NCBI GenBank assembly: GCA_900552915.1
Contig: USBS01000004.1
Coordinates: 1 to 40,289, forward strand
Origin: an uncultured Sutterella sp.
GTDB lineage: Bacteria > Pseudomonadota > Gammaproteobacteria > Burkholderiales > Burkholderiaceae_F
Reading direction: 5' to 3'
DNA length: 40,289 bases
Part shown: positions 1 to 8,427 of the stretch, piece by piece
Layout: each line of letters begins with the position of its first letter
How positions within the stretch are numbered: the first letter of the stretch is position 1
The notes under the pieces: model-generated
What the model saw: only the letters and a program-made list of their open reading frames with translations
The model's database searches: none
Told to the model about the DNA's origin: nothing
Translations under genes and position numbers: made by a program

Positions 1-1850
1 CCCGCCGCAAGCGTATCCGGATACCACACAAAGCCGTCGAGATCGGCCTTGAGCTCCGGATTGCTTTCCAAAATCCTCGGCATGTGAGTCCCGGTGAAAG
101 CGTCGAGCATCACTACAACGATGTTTTCTCCGGTTTGGCTAAAACCGAACAACCGGTCGTTGTAGTCGGGAAGTTCGTCGACGGCGGTTTCCTTCTGAGT
201 CGGATCGGCCTGCCATTGACCTCGTGTCTGCCACAACAGATAAGTGCCGTTGACTAGAGATCCGACGATGCACAACACAAAGACAGTCTTTACCCAAAGC
301 GTCCGACCGCTTCTGATCAACCACGCATAGACGCCGAAGACCGCCGCGATCACCGCCACGTCCACCAATAGGTTGACGGAACTGAAAAGCGGCGCCGGAT
401 TGCTGATCTGAAACGCGTCGATCGTGCCGGTATTGAGCGGCAGCAAGAAAGCATAAACAGTCAGCAGAAGCGTCAAAGCACCCAGAAAATACCCGGCAAA
501 ATTGCGCGAGCGCACGCAGGTCGCCCAGAACGCGAAAATCCAAATCGCAACGCCGATGACCGCGCACCACATCAACGATTTGGCCAGAATCACCTCGGGC
601 GAAGAAAAGATTTCAACGGCCGTGCAATAGGCCTGCACCGGAAGGTAAGCCGCCAAAAGAAGCGTAAGCCAAATTCCCGCCGGAGCAAGAAGCGTCTCGG
701 CCGGCTTCGTTGACCGGGCGCTGTGCGCCACGCTGTAGAGGAAACGCCGCAGGTCGACACCCGCATGCAGCACGCCCAACACCGGAATCAAGAAGGCAAA
801 GCCGGCGCTCAGCGCGAAGCTTCTGCGATTGGCGCCGAAGAAATACCATTTGCCCCAAACACGCAGCTCGTAGTAGGCGGCCAACGCAATCAACAGCACC
901 AAAACCCAATGATTTCGCCACAACCTCAGCTTGATTGCCAAAACCAAAGCCGTCAAAAGAGCGGCAAGATAGGCAAAGTCGGCGACAAGAGACAAATCGG
1001 TTTTAAAGCTTTCGGCAACAAAAAGCGCCTGATTGCTCGACAAAAGCGCAATGATTGTTCCAAGTCCCCAGAGCGCAAGCGGCACCGCATAGATCACGCC
1101 GCCCGGAAACACTTCCTGCCTCGGTTTCGGCAAAAGTGCACGCATCCGCAGCACAACTGCCGCAGCGGCCGGACGAGCCCGATCAATGAGGCTGTAGACA
1201 ATGTTCTTGCCGAGCGAAAAGATGTTGTTGCAGGTCCAGTAAAGCACCAGGCCGCTTGCGGCATCGTAGAGCAGCACCAAAAAGATCGCCGCCATCCCGT
1301 AGAGCTGCATCTTGTCCTTGCGCGTCATGTTGTGCGTATACACGAGCGCACTGGCCAGATTGATCACCGTCATCACGATCGGTAGCACGTTGATGCTGAA
1401 CGCCCCCAGATCGATCAGCGCGTCGGGCTTGGACAAGTCGCCGATGCCGATAAAGGAAACACCGGCAAGCGGCTCGAAGTGCGACAGAAAATGGTAGGCA
1501 GCAAAAAAGAACGGGATCTGCAGGAAAAAGCCCAGCGACGAGCGCAGCGTCAAAAAGGGTGAATATCCCGCCTGCCGATGCATCGTCGTGATCATGGCAA
1601 AGCGCTCCTGCCCTTTGAAGGTGCGCTTGATCATGGCCTCCTTGGCTTCAAAGCTCTTTCGAAGGGCCCTTTCGCCCTCCTGCCAGCTTTCTGCCTTGAT
1701 GTAGATCGGCAGAATCACAAAGTTCACCGCCATGCTCATCACCACGATCGCCGGTCCCCAGGCCTGCGTGTGCGAATACCCCCAGACGAGCGCCGCATGC
1801 ATCCAATATTCGAGCGGCGCAATCAGAAGCGTGTAAATGAAATCCAGCAT
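1..1850 (-). CDS. YidC/Oxa1-like membrane domain fused to sulfatase/alkaline-phosphatase-superfamily domain (3' end outside window)
   Basis: I translated the reverse strand from the ATG at 1850; it stays open to base 1, giving about 616 residues. Residues 1-230 resemble the YidC/Oxa1 insertase core, including the hallmark SGLVLYWTCNNIFS near residue 205. Several more hydrophobic segments follow (about 240-540). Near residue 574 a soluble domain starts with NIVVVMLDAFTG, the first strand and metal-binding Asp typical of the alkaline phosphatase/sulfatase superfamily (LtaS, OpgB, phosphoethanolamine transferases). The nucleophile region probably lies just beyond base 1. The start is 3 nt after the stop of the glycerophosphotransferase-like gene, so the two are co-transcribed. 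A plausible role is a membrane phosphoglycerol/phosphoalcohol transferase whose YidC-like part is scaffolding. It is unlikely to be the housekeeping insertase, because canonical YidC of Proteobacteria has a large N-terminal periplasmic domain and no sulfatase tail. Confidence 0.8.
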   Translation of the reverse strand, partial: MLDFIYTLLIAPLEYWMHAALVWGYSHTQAWGPAIVVMSMAVNFVILPIYIKAESWQEGERALRKSFEAKEAMIKRTFKGQERFAMITTMHRQAGYSPFLTLRSSLGFFLQIPFFFAAYHFLSHFEPLAGVSFIGIGDLSKPDALIDLGAFSINVLPIVMTVINLASALVYTHNMTRKDKMQLYGMAAIFLVLLYDAASGLVLYWTCNNIFSLGKNIVYSLIDRARPAAAAVVLRMRALLPKPRQEVFPGGVIYAVPLALWGLGTIIALLSSNQALFVAESFKTDLSLVADFAYLAALLTALVLAIKLRLWRNHWVLVLLIALAAYYELRVWGKWYFFGANRRSFALSAGFAFLIPVLGVLHAGVDLRRFLYSVAHSARSTKPAETLLAPAGIWLTLLLAAYLPVQAYCTAVEIFSSPEVILAKSLMWCAVIGVAIWIFAFWATCVRSRNFAGYFLGALTLLLTVYAFLLPLNTGTIDAFQISNPAPLFSSVNLLVDVAVIAAVFGVYAWLIRSGRTLWVKTVFVLCIVGSLVNGTYLLWQTRGQWQADPTQKETAVDELPDYNDRLFGFSQTGENIVVVMLDAFTGTHMPRILESNPELKADLDGFVWYPDTLAA

Positions 1851-1853
1851 TTC

Positions 1854-3164
1854 TTACGCCTCCTTGCTGCGACTTTCTGCGGCCTTGCCGCCCTGACGTT
1901 CGACTTCCGCGACAAGCGCCTGTGCAATGGGCTTGCCGGCCGAACCGAAATTGAGGACGTTGGCTTCGCGCAGCACCAGTATCTTTTCGCGCGCGGTGTC
2001 TTTGGCGACAAGGAGCGATCGAACCGCCTCGATCACCGAGGCTTCCTCACCGGGCAACACGCGCTTTCCGAGCGTATCGAGCGCACTCATTTCCCAAGCT
2101 TCGTGCGGAATCTCCCAGGCTTCGAACCCATCCTTCAAGGGCCCCGCACCGACGCTTACGACAGGACGCAAAAAGACGAAGGCAAAGTCGAAAATTACGC
2201 CCGAAATATCGCTGACCATCAGCTGCGCACGCGAAAGCGACGCAAAGCCGTCGGGCTTGCGGTCCCACTCGATGTTCTCGAACTCGGCAAGTTCTCGGGC
2301 AAGGTTTTCCATTAATTCAGGTTCCGACACGAAGCTTTGCGGGTGCGGACGCAGAATCACGCGGTAGCCCGCCTGCGCAAGCATCTTCGGAATCATGGCG
2401 CCGGTGCGCGTCAACAGTCCGTTGCGCCCCCAGGTCGGCGCCACAATCACGGTTCCCTCTTCGGGCTCGCCTGCCGTCTTTGCCCGCTCGACAAGTCCGT
2501 CGAGATAGGGGCAGCCCAAAAGCGCCAGTTCCTTCGGTCGGGTTCCGCGCAGCTGCTCGAGCGCTCTAAGGCTCTTCTCCTGACCGGGCCCCGAGCAGTA
2601 CACGGCGTCGTAGTAGTCGAAGCTGAAAAGCTTATAGGTGTGAATGTCGCCTACGGCATGCACCACGTGGACGTAGCGGCCGACGCCCGGAGAACGGCGG
2701 ATTTGAAGCACGTCGATGCCCGGCGTCGTGAGCACGAACACCTTGGTTTCGAGAAAGCCGAGCGCCGTGTAAGCCGTATTGGACTTTCCGATGAAGCGGG
2801 GGTGCACGCACTTGAGACCCGCAGAAAACACCGGATCGTTTTCGTCGCTCGTAAGGTACGACGAGTGCACGCCCATTTCTTCGAGAGCGATGAGAATCGG
2901 CCTGAAGGTTGACCAGTAGGCCGCGCTTTCGGCATAAAAAGTCAGTGTATTGTGCTTGAGCGCATCCGTTTTTCCGGTCAGTCGAAAAAAGAGGCTTCGC
3001 AGCGTGGAAGGCAGCTTGCGGATCACGAAATAAGCGCCGGAAATAAGACCCACAAACACCGAAAGCAGCATGCTGCCGGTGCCCGGATCCAAGTACGCAT
3101 GCGCCGTTTGCGGCTCAAGCAGTGCACTCAGAATGACGATCGTAATGGGTAGCGTACGTCGCAT
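1854..3164 (-). CDS. CDP-glycerol glycerophosphotransferase-family protein (TagB/TagF-like)
   Basis: This 436-residue protein starts MRRTLPITIV with an N-terminal hydrophobic/signal segment. The motif YLDPGTGSMLLS and a second membrane segment follow; I recall that motif in small membrane proteins linked to polysaccharide loci. The rest resembles the glycerophosphotransferase (Glyphos_transf) fold: VFVLTTPGID near residue 150, a VVHAVGD loop, PTWGRNGL, RPHPQS, and VSDISGVIFDFAF near residue 320, which corresponds to the conserved S/T-D-(Y/I)-SG-x-xFDF signature. The family transfers glycerol-phosphate or related alcohol-phosphates from CDP-activated donors to a membrane-bound glycan. I chose the ATG at 3164, 2 nt after the permease stop, over an upstream in-frame start at 3251 that would overlap the permease. 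The gene sits between an ABC permease and the YidC-sulfatase fusion. The donor and acceptor are not shown by the sequence. Confidence 0.78.
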   Translation of the reverse strand: MRRTLPITIVILSALLEPQTAHAYLDPGTGSMLLSVFVGLISGAYFVIRKLPSTLRSLFFRLTGKTDALKHNTLTFYAESAAYWSTFRPILIALEEMGVHSSYLTSDENDPVFSAGLKCVHPRFIGKSNTAYTALGFLETKVFVLTTPGIDVLQIRRSPGVGRYVHVVHAVGDIHTYKLFSFDYYDAVYCSGPGQEKSLRALEQLRGTRPKELALLGCPYLDGLVERAKTAGEPEEGTVIVAPTWGRNGLLTRTGAMIPKMLAQAGYRVILRPHPQSFVSEPELMENLARELAEFENIEWDRKPDGFASLSRAQLMVSDISGVIFDFAFVFLRPVVSVGAGPLKDGFEAWEIPHEAWEMSALDTLGKRVLPGEEASVIEAVRSLLVAKDTAREKILVLREANVLNFGSAGKPIAQALVAEVERQGGKAAESRSKEA

Positions 3165-3166
3165 AG

Positions 3167-4795
3167 TTATTGTCGGGAAAGGGCGTGCGGCCGACCGGCA
3201 ACGGCAAGCGCCGCCATGCGAACCGCCAACGCACACACAAAAATCAGGCACGACATGGCGGCTCCCTCACTGATGAAGCCGCTGTCGATCATGTCAATGG
3301 CTGCCACAGCCGCCACGATGCTCGAAGGCGTATAGAGAAAAACCACCGCAGAAATCGTCGTGATCGCCGAAGCAAACAAATAGGAAAAGATGTCGGAGAA
3401 CTCGGCTCGACTGAGCGGCACGATGACTCGTCGGATCGTCGTCAAGCGCGAAGCGCCGAGTGTTTCGCCCACCGTTTCGAACTTCGAATTCAAAGCTTTG
3501 AGTCCAGCCTTGGCCGTGATGTGCGGGACGCTCCAAAGATGGATAAGCGTATTGAAAATCACCAAGAGCAGGCTGCCCAGAGCTCCTGCGAAAAATTCCA
3601 TGCCGGAAAAGGTCATGGCCCAGGCAAGACCCAGAACGGTTCCGGGAATGCAGACCGGAAGCGAAGCGAATTTGTCGTAGACCGTACGCAGACTCGACGG
3701 CAAATTCGTTGCGCGCACCGTCAAATATGCACCGATCCATGCAAAAACCGTTCCTGCGACAGCTACGGCTAAACCGATCGCAAGCGAGTGCAGCCAAGGG
3801 CTCAGCCCATACGTTGAATTGCGAAAGGCATAGTTGGCAAGCGTGAGCTCCATCTCGTAAGGCCAGAACGTCACAAACGAACCGTAGACCACCACACCGA
3901 TCACCAACACTTCCAATCCCACCACGCCCCAGGCCGCAGAGCCGACCAAAATGTCGCGCAAGGGAGAGGAATCGGGCTCGCGCAATTCAGGCAAAGCACG
4001 ATCTTGAGTCTGTGTAAAACGACGTGCGGCAGCGAGCGCCGCCAAAGCCGGAATCAGCAAACCGATGCTCAAGAGAGCTGCGGCCGCAAAATCTTGAGAT
4101 CCCACCGCAAGAGAATAGATTTCGGTGGCCAGCATCGGAAAGTTCCCCGCGAGCATTTTCGGCACGCCGAAGTCGGTAATCGTGAGGATGAAGGCAATCA
4201 TGAAAGCATTGGCCAAGCCCGGCCGCGCATGCACAAGCGTCACCGTCATAAAGCGTCTGACCGCACCCGCGCCGAGACTGCGAGCTGCCGAAAGAAGTCT
4301 CGCGTCGAGCGTGGCCAAATTAAGCCGAGTCTGCATCACCGTATGCGGCAATGCAAAGACAAGTCCGGCCAAAAAGACCCCGAGCGGGCCATACAAGTCC
4401 AGATTGACAAGCAATCCGTTGCTGCCGGCCAGATAGATAAGGCCGATTGCCGGCATGATGGACGGAGCAAAAAGCGGAGCCAGAAAAAGGACCTTCAGAG
4501 CGCCTCGGCCGGGCACCCGCGTTGCCGTAATTGCGTAGGAAACGATAAAGCCGAGAACGGTTGCTGCAAAGGCAACGGCAGCCCCCATCACGACGGTATT
4601 GACGATCGAACGCAGGTTGTAGGGGGTAAGGAAAGAAGCCGCATCGACTCCCTCGGAAACCACCAGCCCCGCAAGGTCGGCAAGCGGCCAAACAAGGCCG
4701 AGCGCCAAGAGCGCAGCCAGTCCTCCGAGCAAAACCGTCGCAGACAAACCCTTATTGCGCAAACCTGCGGCCATCAGTCGCTCCAGGTACGCCAT
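3167..4795 (-). CDS. ABC transporter permease, duplicated two-domain type (FbpB/PhnU2-like)
   Basis: A 542-residue, strongly hydrophobic protein with about twelve membrane segments in two homologous halves. This is the fused binding-protein-dependent transport permease seen in ferric-iron (FbpB) and putative 2-aminoethylphosphonate (PhnU2) importers. Each half carries an EAA-like cytoplasmic loop: SLGAGAVRRFMTVTL in the first half and TLGASRLTTIRRVIVPL in the second. It overlaps the end of the ATPase gene by 22 nt and ends 2 nt before the glycerophosphotransferase-like start, so translation is probably coupled. The single-polypeptide permease, 340-residue ATPase and 332-residue binding protein match both iron(III) and aminoethylphosphonate families; the sequence alone does not separate them. 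The surrounding phosphoalcohol genes make a phosphonate or phosphodiester ligand somewhat more attractive, but that is inference. Confidence 0.85.
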   Translation of the reverse strand: MAYLERLMAAGLRNKGLSATVLLGGLAALLALGLVWPLADLAGLVVSEGVDAASFLTPYNLRSIVNTVVMGAAVAFAATVLGFIVSYAITATRVPGRGALKVLFLAPLFAPSIMPAIGLIYLAGSNGLLVNLDLYGPLGVFLAGLVFALPHTVMQTRLNLATLDARLLSAARSLGAGAVRRFMTVTLVHARPGLANAFMIAFILTITDFGVPKMLAGNFPMLATEIYSLAVGSQDFAAAALLSIGLLIPALAALAAARRFTQTQDRALPELREPDSSPLRDILVGSAAWGVVGLEVLVIGVVVYGSFVTFWPYEMELTLANYAFRNSTYGLSPWLHSLAIGLAVAVAGTVFAWIGAYLTVRATNLPSSLRTVYDKFASLPVCIPGTVLGLAWAMTFSGMEFFAGALGSLLLVIFNTLIHLWSVPHITAKAGLKALNSKFETVGETLGASRLTTIRRVIVPLSRAEFSDIFSYLFASAITTISAVVFLYTPSSIVAAVAAIDMIDSGFISEGAAMSCLIFVCALAVRMAALAVAGRPHALSRQ

Positions 4796-5796
4796 GCCGC
4801 CTGCGGCAGCTCAACCGCAATCAGGCCTTGAGGCCTGAAAACGGACGGATCGGTGGTGATGCGAAGCGCATCGGCCGTGATAACGGTCTGAAAGTCGTTG
4901 AGCAAAACCTTGACGCGCACCGAATCACCCATAAACTGCACCGACTGTACCTGTCCCACAAATGTGTAGGGACGTACGAGCGCCGCTTCGGTGGCACGAT
5001 GCAGCTTTACGTCGGCGTAGCGCAACCCCGTTGCCTCCCCGTCGCGAATAAGCGGCATGCGCACGATGTTCATGCCGCCCACGAAAGTCGCAACGAATTC
5101 GCTGGCTGGGTTATCGTATATGCGAGTCGGTTCGTCGGCCTGCTCCACTCGCCCGGCATTCATCACAACCACAAAGTCGGAAAGCGACAACGCTTCTTGC
5201 CGATCGTGCGTCACCATCACGGTCGTTACGCCCGAAGCCTGCTGAATGGCTTTGAGCTGCTCGCCGATAGCCGAACGCGACCAAGCGTCAAGTGCGGAAA
5301 GCGGCTCATCGAGCAGCAGCAGTCGCGGGTTCGGAGCCAATGCTCTGGCAATGGCTACGCGCTGCTGTTGTCCCCCCGAAAGTTGGGCCGGGAAGCGGTG
5401 CGCGAGACTTTCCAAATGCGTAAGTTCGAGCATTTCGCGCAACCGGTTCCGTCGAACTGCTTCATCGGCTCCGCGCGCCCGCAATCCGTAGAGGATGTTC
5501 TCCTCCACGCTCAGATTAGGAAAAAGCGCGTAGTTTTGAAACACAATGCCGATGCCGCGCTTTTCAACGGGCGTGTCGGTGACATCGGCCCCGTCAACAA
5601 GCACGCAGCCCGAGGTCGGCCGCTCCAGACCGGCAATGAGCATAAGCGTCGTGCTCTTGCCGCAGCCCGACGGCCCCAGGATGGACGTAAAGCGCCCTGC
5701 CGGAATCGAAAGCGTTGTTTCGTGCAGCGCCCTCTGAGCTCCGTAATTCTTGGTGATGGCCTTGAGCTCAAGGCTTGCCGCTTTGCATTCGCTCAT
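4774..5796 (-). CDS. ABC transporter ATP-binding protein (PotA/FbpC/PhnT2 class)
   Basis: A 340-residue ATPase of the spermidine/iron/phosphonate import class. Visible motifs in order are Walker A GPSGCGKST (about residue 42), Q-loop FQNYALFPNLSV, signature LSGGQQQRVAIARAL (about 140), Walker B LLLLDEPLSALD (about 160) and the switch histidine in MVTHDRQEA (about 195). The C-terminal 100 residues form a TOBE-like regulatory domain. It energises import through the two-domain permease encoded immediately downstream, with which it overlaps by 22 nt, and receives solute from the binding protein encoded 24 nt upstream. The substrate is uncertain for the same reasons as for the permease. Confidence 0.9.
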   Translation of the reverse strand: MSECKAASLELKAITKNYGAQRALHETTLSIPAGRFTSILGPSGCGKSTTLMLIAGLERPTSGCVLVDGADVTDTPVEKRGIGIVFQNYALFPNLSVEENILYGLRARGADEAVRRNRLREMLELTHLESLAHRFPAQLSGGQQQRVAIARALAPNPRLLLLDEPLSALDAWSRSAIGEQLKAIQQASGVTTVMVTHDRQEALSLSDFVVVMNAGRVEQADEPTRIYDNPASEFVATFVGGMNIVRMPLIRDGEATGLRYADVKLHRATEAALVRPYTFVGQVQSVQFMGDSVRVKVLLNDFQTVITADALRITTDPSVFRPQGLIAVELPQAAWRTWSD

Positions 5797-5820
5797 GTTT
5801 TGCCTCTTTCCCGGTGCGCT

Positions 5821-6819
5821 TCAACGCGTTGCCATCTCATGCCAGCGCGCAAGAATCTTTTCCTTGTCGGCCGCCGCTCGCGCAAAATCCATCGGAAGGA
5901 AGCGCTCGGCAATACGCTTGCCCTGCTCTGTGCTGAACCCTTCGTGTGCGGCAATGCCGCTGAAATCGGCGGCAATCCGACCGACCGCCGGACCGGCACA
6001 GAAGTCGAGAAACACTCTAGCCTCTTGCGGATGAGGGCAGCCGCGCGGCAGGGCACACGCTTCCGCGTCCCAGGCAATGCCTTCTTCCGGCTCCACGACT
6101 GCAACCGGCGTTTTGTACTTTTGAAAGGGCTTAAGAAACGCCGCCGCACTCAATCCCACAGGGATCTCCCCTTGAGCGGTCATCGCAGCGGGACGCGCAC
6201 CGCTTGCGGCATAAAAAAGCACATTGCGGTTCAACCGCTCAATCACGTTCCAGCCGTCGGCCTCCCCGAACCCCTGTACAAAGCCGTGCAAGTACATGAG
6301 CCCCGTGCTTGAAGCCTTCGGATTCGGCATAACGATCTGTCCTCTGAAGGGAGACTGCAGCAGATCCGACCAGCGGCGGGGCACCGGCAATCCCCTTTTT
6401 TCAAGCAATGCCGTATTGACGCACACCGAACCGCCCCAAGCGTTGATGCCGAACCAATGCCAGTTTCGCTCGACCATGCGCGCATTGAGCTTCTCGGCAT
6501 CGTGCGGACGATAAGGTTCAAGAATGCCCTTGAGCCTCAGATTTTCCATCGCAATCGCCGATACACCGAGCACAGCATCGGCGCGCACGTGATCTCTTTC
6601 GGCAAGCAGCCGTGCGCAGATCGGCCCCGCTGATGCACGCACATACGTAATCTCAATGTCAGGCCGCACGACGGCGAAAGCGTCTCGATAGACGGCAAGC
6701 CACTCCGGCTCCACAGCCGTGTAGATCGTGAGGCGGCAGGAGGCCTCTCTCGCGCGCACGCGCGAAGCAGAAACAAGCGAGGCCGCAAGAAGACCTCCCA
6801 GACATTGTCTGCGCTGCAT
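5821..6819 (-). CDS. Periplasmic substrate-binding protein of iron(III)/2-aminoethylphosphonate-type ABC importer
   Basis: A 332-residue extracellular solute-binding protein (FbpA/PhnS2-like). The N-terminus MQRRQCLGGLLAASLVSASR has a twin-arginine pair before a hydrophobic stretch and an ARA-type cleavage site near residue 23, so export may be through Tat or Sec. The mature protein begins with LTIYTAVEPEW, the usual first strand of this fold. Further landmarks are WFGINAWGGSVCVNT, FRGQIVMPNPKASSTG, ASGARPAAMTAQGEIPVGLS and EEGIAWDAEACALPRG. I do not see the paired-tyrosine signature of classical FbpA iron sites, so an organic ligand is possible. The first base lies 8 nt after the (frame-corrected) cytidylyltransferase stop, and the gene leads the three-gene importer block. 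Confidence 0.85.
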   Translation of the reverse strand: MQRRQCLGGLLAASLVSASRVRAREASCRLTIYTAVEPEWLAVYRDAFAVVRPDIEITYVRASAGPICARLLAERDHVRADAVLGVSAIAMENLRLKGILEPYRPHDAEKLNARMVERNWHWFGINAWGGSVCVNTALLEKRGLPVPRRWSDLLQSPFRGQIVMPNPKASSTGLMYLHGFVQGFGEADGWNVIERLNRNVLFYAASGARPAAMTAQGEIPVGLSAAAFLKPFQKYKTPVAVVEPEEGIAWDAEACALPRGCPHPQEARVFLDFCAGPAVGRIAADFSGIAAHEGFSTEQGKRIAERFLPMDFARAAADKEKILARWHEMATR

Positions 6820-6827
6820 CGGAACTT

Positions 6828-7320
6828 TTATTCGAGGCGGAACTCTTTCTTGATGAGTTCGATCATGAATCGAGCGACTTTGTCGCCCGTCTGTCCGGGT
6901 TTGCTGTCAAGATTCATCTGAATCAGGCAGTCAAGCACACGCTCGCGCAGTGTCGAGCTGCTGATCCCTTCTGTGCGGGGGAAAAATGATGAGTCGTTCG
7001 GGTCGTACGTGGTTAACGTTGTCGGCTCCGTGCACCAAAAATTGACAGTTCTGACTGTCCATGAACTCTTCCGTGATGAGCCAAGGACAGGAAACGACTT
7101 CCTTCACGTACCGGATGCTTTCGAGAATCTCCTTGCGCTCGTCAAAATTGAGCTCGGGAACATATCCCTTTGTTTTCTTGACTTCTTCGTCGCTTGTCAG
7201 AGCAACAACAACGTCGCCGTATTCGGCCGCTTTCTTGAGAAGCCGGACATGGCCGTGGTGAATAAGCGTAGCCGACATATCGACCATAACGCGCGGACGC
7301 ACGGCGTTGGAATCAGTCAT
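6828..7320 (-). pseudogene. TagD-like glycerol-3-phosphate/alcohol-phosphate cytidylyltransferase, apparent +1 frameshift
   Basis: Read straight, the frame from the ATG at 7320 gives 129 residues ending at 6931. It opens with the nucleotidyltransferase HxGH region (LIHHGHVRLLKKAAEYGD) and includes FDERKEILESIRYVKEV and NVNHVRPERLIIFP. It then falls into an unconserved tail (PHRRDQQLDTARACA). Dropping one base from the T5C5 tract at 6977-6986 restores FPRTEGISSSTLRERVLD, matching the second conserved motif of TagD (PRTEGIST), and the frame then runs to a TAA at 6828-6830. The corrected protein is about 163 residues. Such enzymes make CDP-glycerol or related CDP-alcohols, the donor expected for the glycerophosphotransferase-like gene of this operon. 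The shift could be a sequencing error, a phase-variable tract, real decay or ribosomal slippage; the sequence cannot decide. Confidence 0.75.
6977..6986 (-). repeat. T5C5 homopolymer tract at the frameshift point
   Basis: On the coding strand five T are followed by five C, exactly where the reading frame of the cytidylyltransferase must change to keep the conserved GISSSTLRE motif. One extra C (or T) explains the break. Mononucleotide runs of this kind are prone to slippage and to base-calling error. Confidence 0.8.
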
Positions 7321-7366
7321 AAGAGCACCAAAAACGAAAATTCAAGAAAAACAAAAGCGCACAAAC

Positions 7367-7384
7367 CCCCGTCCGAAGACAGGG
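7367..7384 (-). terminator. Hairpin with UUCG loop downstream of fdhD
   Basis: Read on the minus strand, a 7-bp stem (CCCTGTC/GACGGGG, one U-G pair) closes a TTCG tetraloop. It is followed by GTTTGTGCGCTTTTG, a weak T-rich tail. It lies about 140 nt after the fdhD stop and 47 nt before the cytidylyltransferase start, so it would separate fdhD from the next operon. The poor U-tract keeps confidence moderate. Confidence 0.45.
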
Positions 7385-7522
7385 TCTGCCCGCGATTCGG
7401 AAAGCAAAACTTCCTTTTGTTGCGAATTTTACGCGAGGCACTCGGTCGTTCGCACTGCGGCGTAGCGGCAGAAAAGCCGATTTGAACCAGCCGCACGTTT
7501 CTCCAACTTCGAAGACCAATCC

Positions 7523-8335
7523 TTACGACCCGGTAATACGCTGCGGGTGCGTATAGATGTTGCCGCGTCCATTTCTGCAGAATGCCGCCAGCGTCAAATT
7601 GCTTCGACGAGCGACATCGATTGCCAATGCTGTCGGTGCCGAGACGGCAAAAAGAATCTCTACGCCGCAGGCCGCCGCTTTCTGCACCATTTCAAACGAG
7701 GCACGTGAACTGATAAAAAGTGCGCCGTCGGTTTCATTGGTTCGTGCACGGCACCCCAAAAGCTTATCGAGAGCAACATGTCTTCCGACATCTTCGCGCC
7801 CGAAAGCTACCGTTCCGTCATGTCGAAGCCATACAGCTGCGTGCGTTCCGCCTGTGAGACTTCTGAGTTGTTCCGTCTCGGCAATCCCCTTCAGGCCTTT
7901 GCCGTAATATTTCAAGTTGAACTTCTGGGAGAACGTCAGCGGTTTGATTGGGCGGGCTACCCCGTCCAAGGTTTCTGTACCGCAAATACCGCAGCCGGTG
8001 CGTCCGGCCAATGTACGACGGCGTTCCTTAAGCTTCCAGAACGACTCGGAGGAAATCGTCAGACTCACTTCCAAACCGCTTCCGCAAGCCGGCCTTACCT
8101 CGATGTCGTAGATTTCAGAAGGATCGCCGACGATTCCTTCGGTCAAAGAAAAACCCAATGCGAAATCCTCAAGATGCAGCGGCGTCGCCATCATCACAGC
8201 ATGCGAAATGCCGTTGTATACGAGTGCAACGGGGACTTCTTCAATTACATGATCGGACCTGAAAGTTCCGTCAAGTCCCTGTACATCAACCACCCGCGCT
8301 CCGACAGGAACATCCGATTCCGCAATTACAGACAT
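7523..8335 (-). CDS. fdhD: Formate dehydrogenase accessory sulfurtransferase FdhD
   Basis: This 270-residue protein matches FdhD, which takes sulfur from an IscS-type cysteine desulfurase and passes it to the bis-molybdopterin cofactor of formate dehydrogenase. The active-site loop GRTGCGICGTET holds the Cys pair at residues 115 and 118. TPLHLEDFALGFSLTEG (about 51-67), VGRHVALDKLLG and SRASFEMVQKAAACGVEIL are also typical. The start follows a short spacer after the hairpin that ends the oxidoreductase operon. No formate dehydrogenase is in the window, so its client is encoded elsewhere or is another Mo/W enzyme such as the YdhV-like protein nearby. Confidence 0.95.
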   Translation of the reverse strand: MSVIAESDVPVGARVVDVQGLDGTFRSDHVIEEVPVALVYNGISHAVMMATPLHLEDFALGFSLTEGIVGDPSEIYDIEVRPACGSGLEVSLTISSESFWKLKERRRTLAGRTGCGICGTETLDGVARPIKPLTFSQKFNLKYYGKGLKGIAETEQLRSLTGGTHAAVWLRHDGTVAFGREDVGRHVALDKLLGCRARTNETDGALFISSRASFEMVQKAAACGVEILFAVSAPTALAIDVARRSNLTLAAFCRNGRGNIYTHPQRITGS

Positions 8336-8370
8336 CTTTCCTCTTTTCCGTTCGGTTGCTTCAACCTAAA

Positions 8371-8405
8371 ACTCAGGCCCTCGCCACGATGGCTTGGGCC
8401 TGAGT
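8371..8405 (-). terminator. Terminator hairpin of the ydh-like oxidoreductase operon
   Basis: Perfect 10-bp arms (ACTCAGGCCC/GGGCCTGAGT) enclose a second 4-bp stem, GCCA-CGA-TGGC. On the minus strand the hairpin is followed by TTTTAGG, a short U-run. It lies 22 nt after the stop of the NrfD-like gene and 35 nt before the fdhD start. Confidence 0.65.
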
Positions 8406-8427
8406 CAAGTCTTATCCTGAAAACCGA

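Noticed and set aside
1..1850. Canonical housekeeping YidC insertase
   Set aside because: It lacks the large N-terminal periplasmic domain and the rpmH-rnpA-trmE neighbourhood, and it continues into a sulfatase-superfamily domain.
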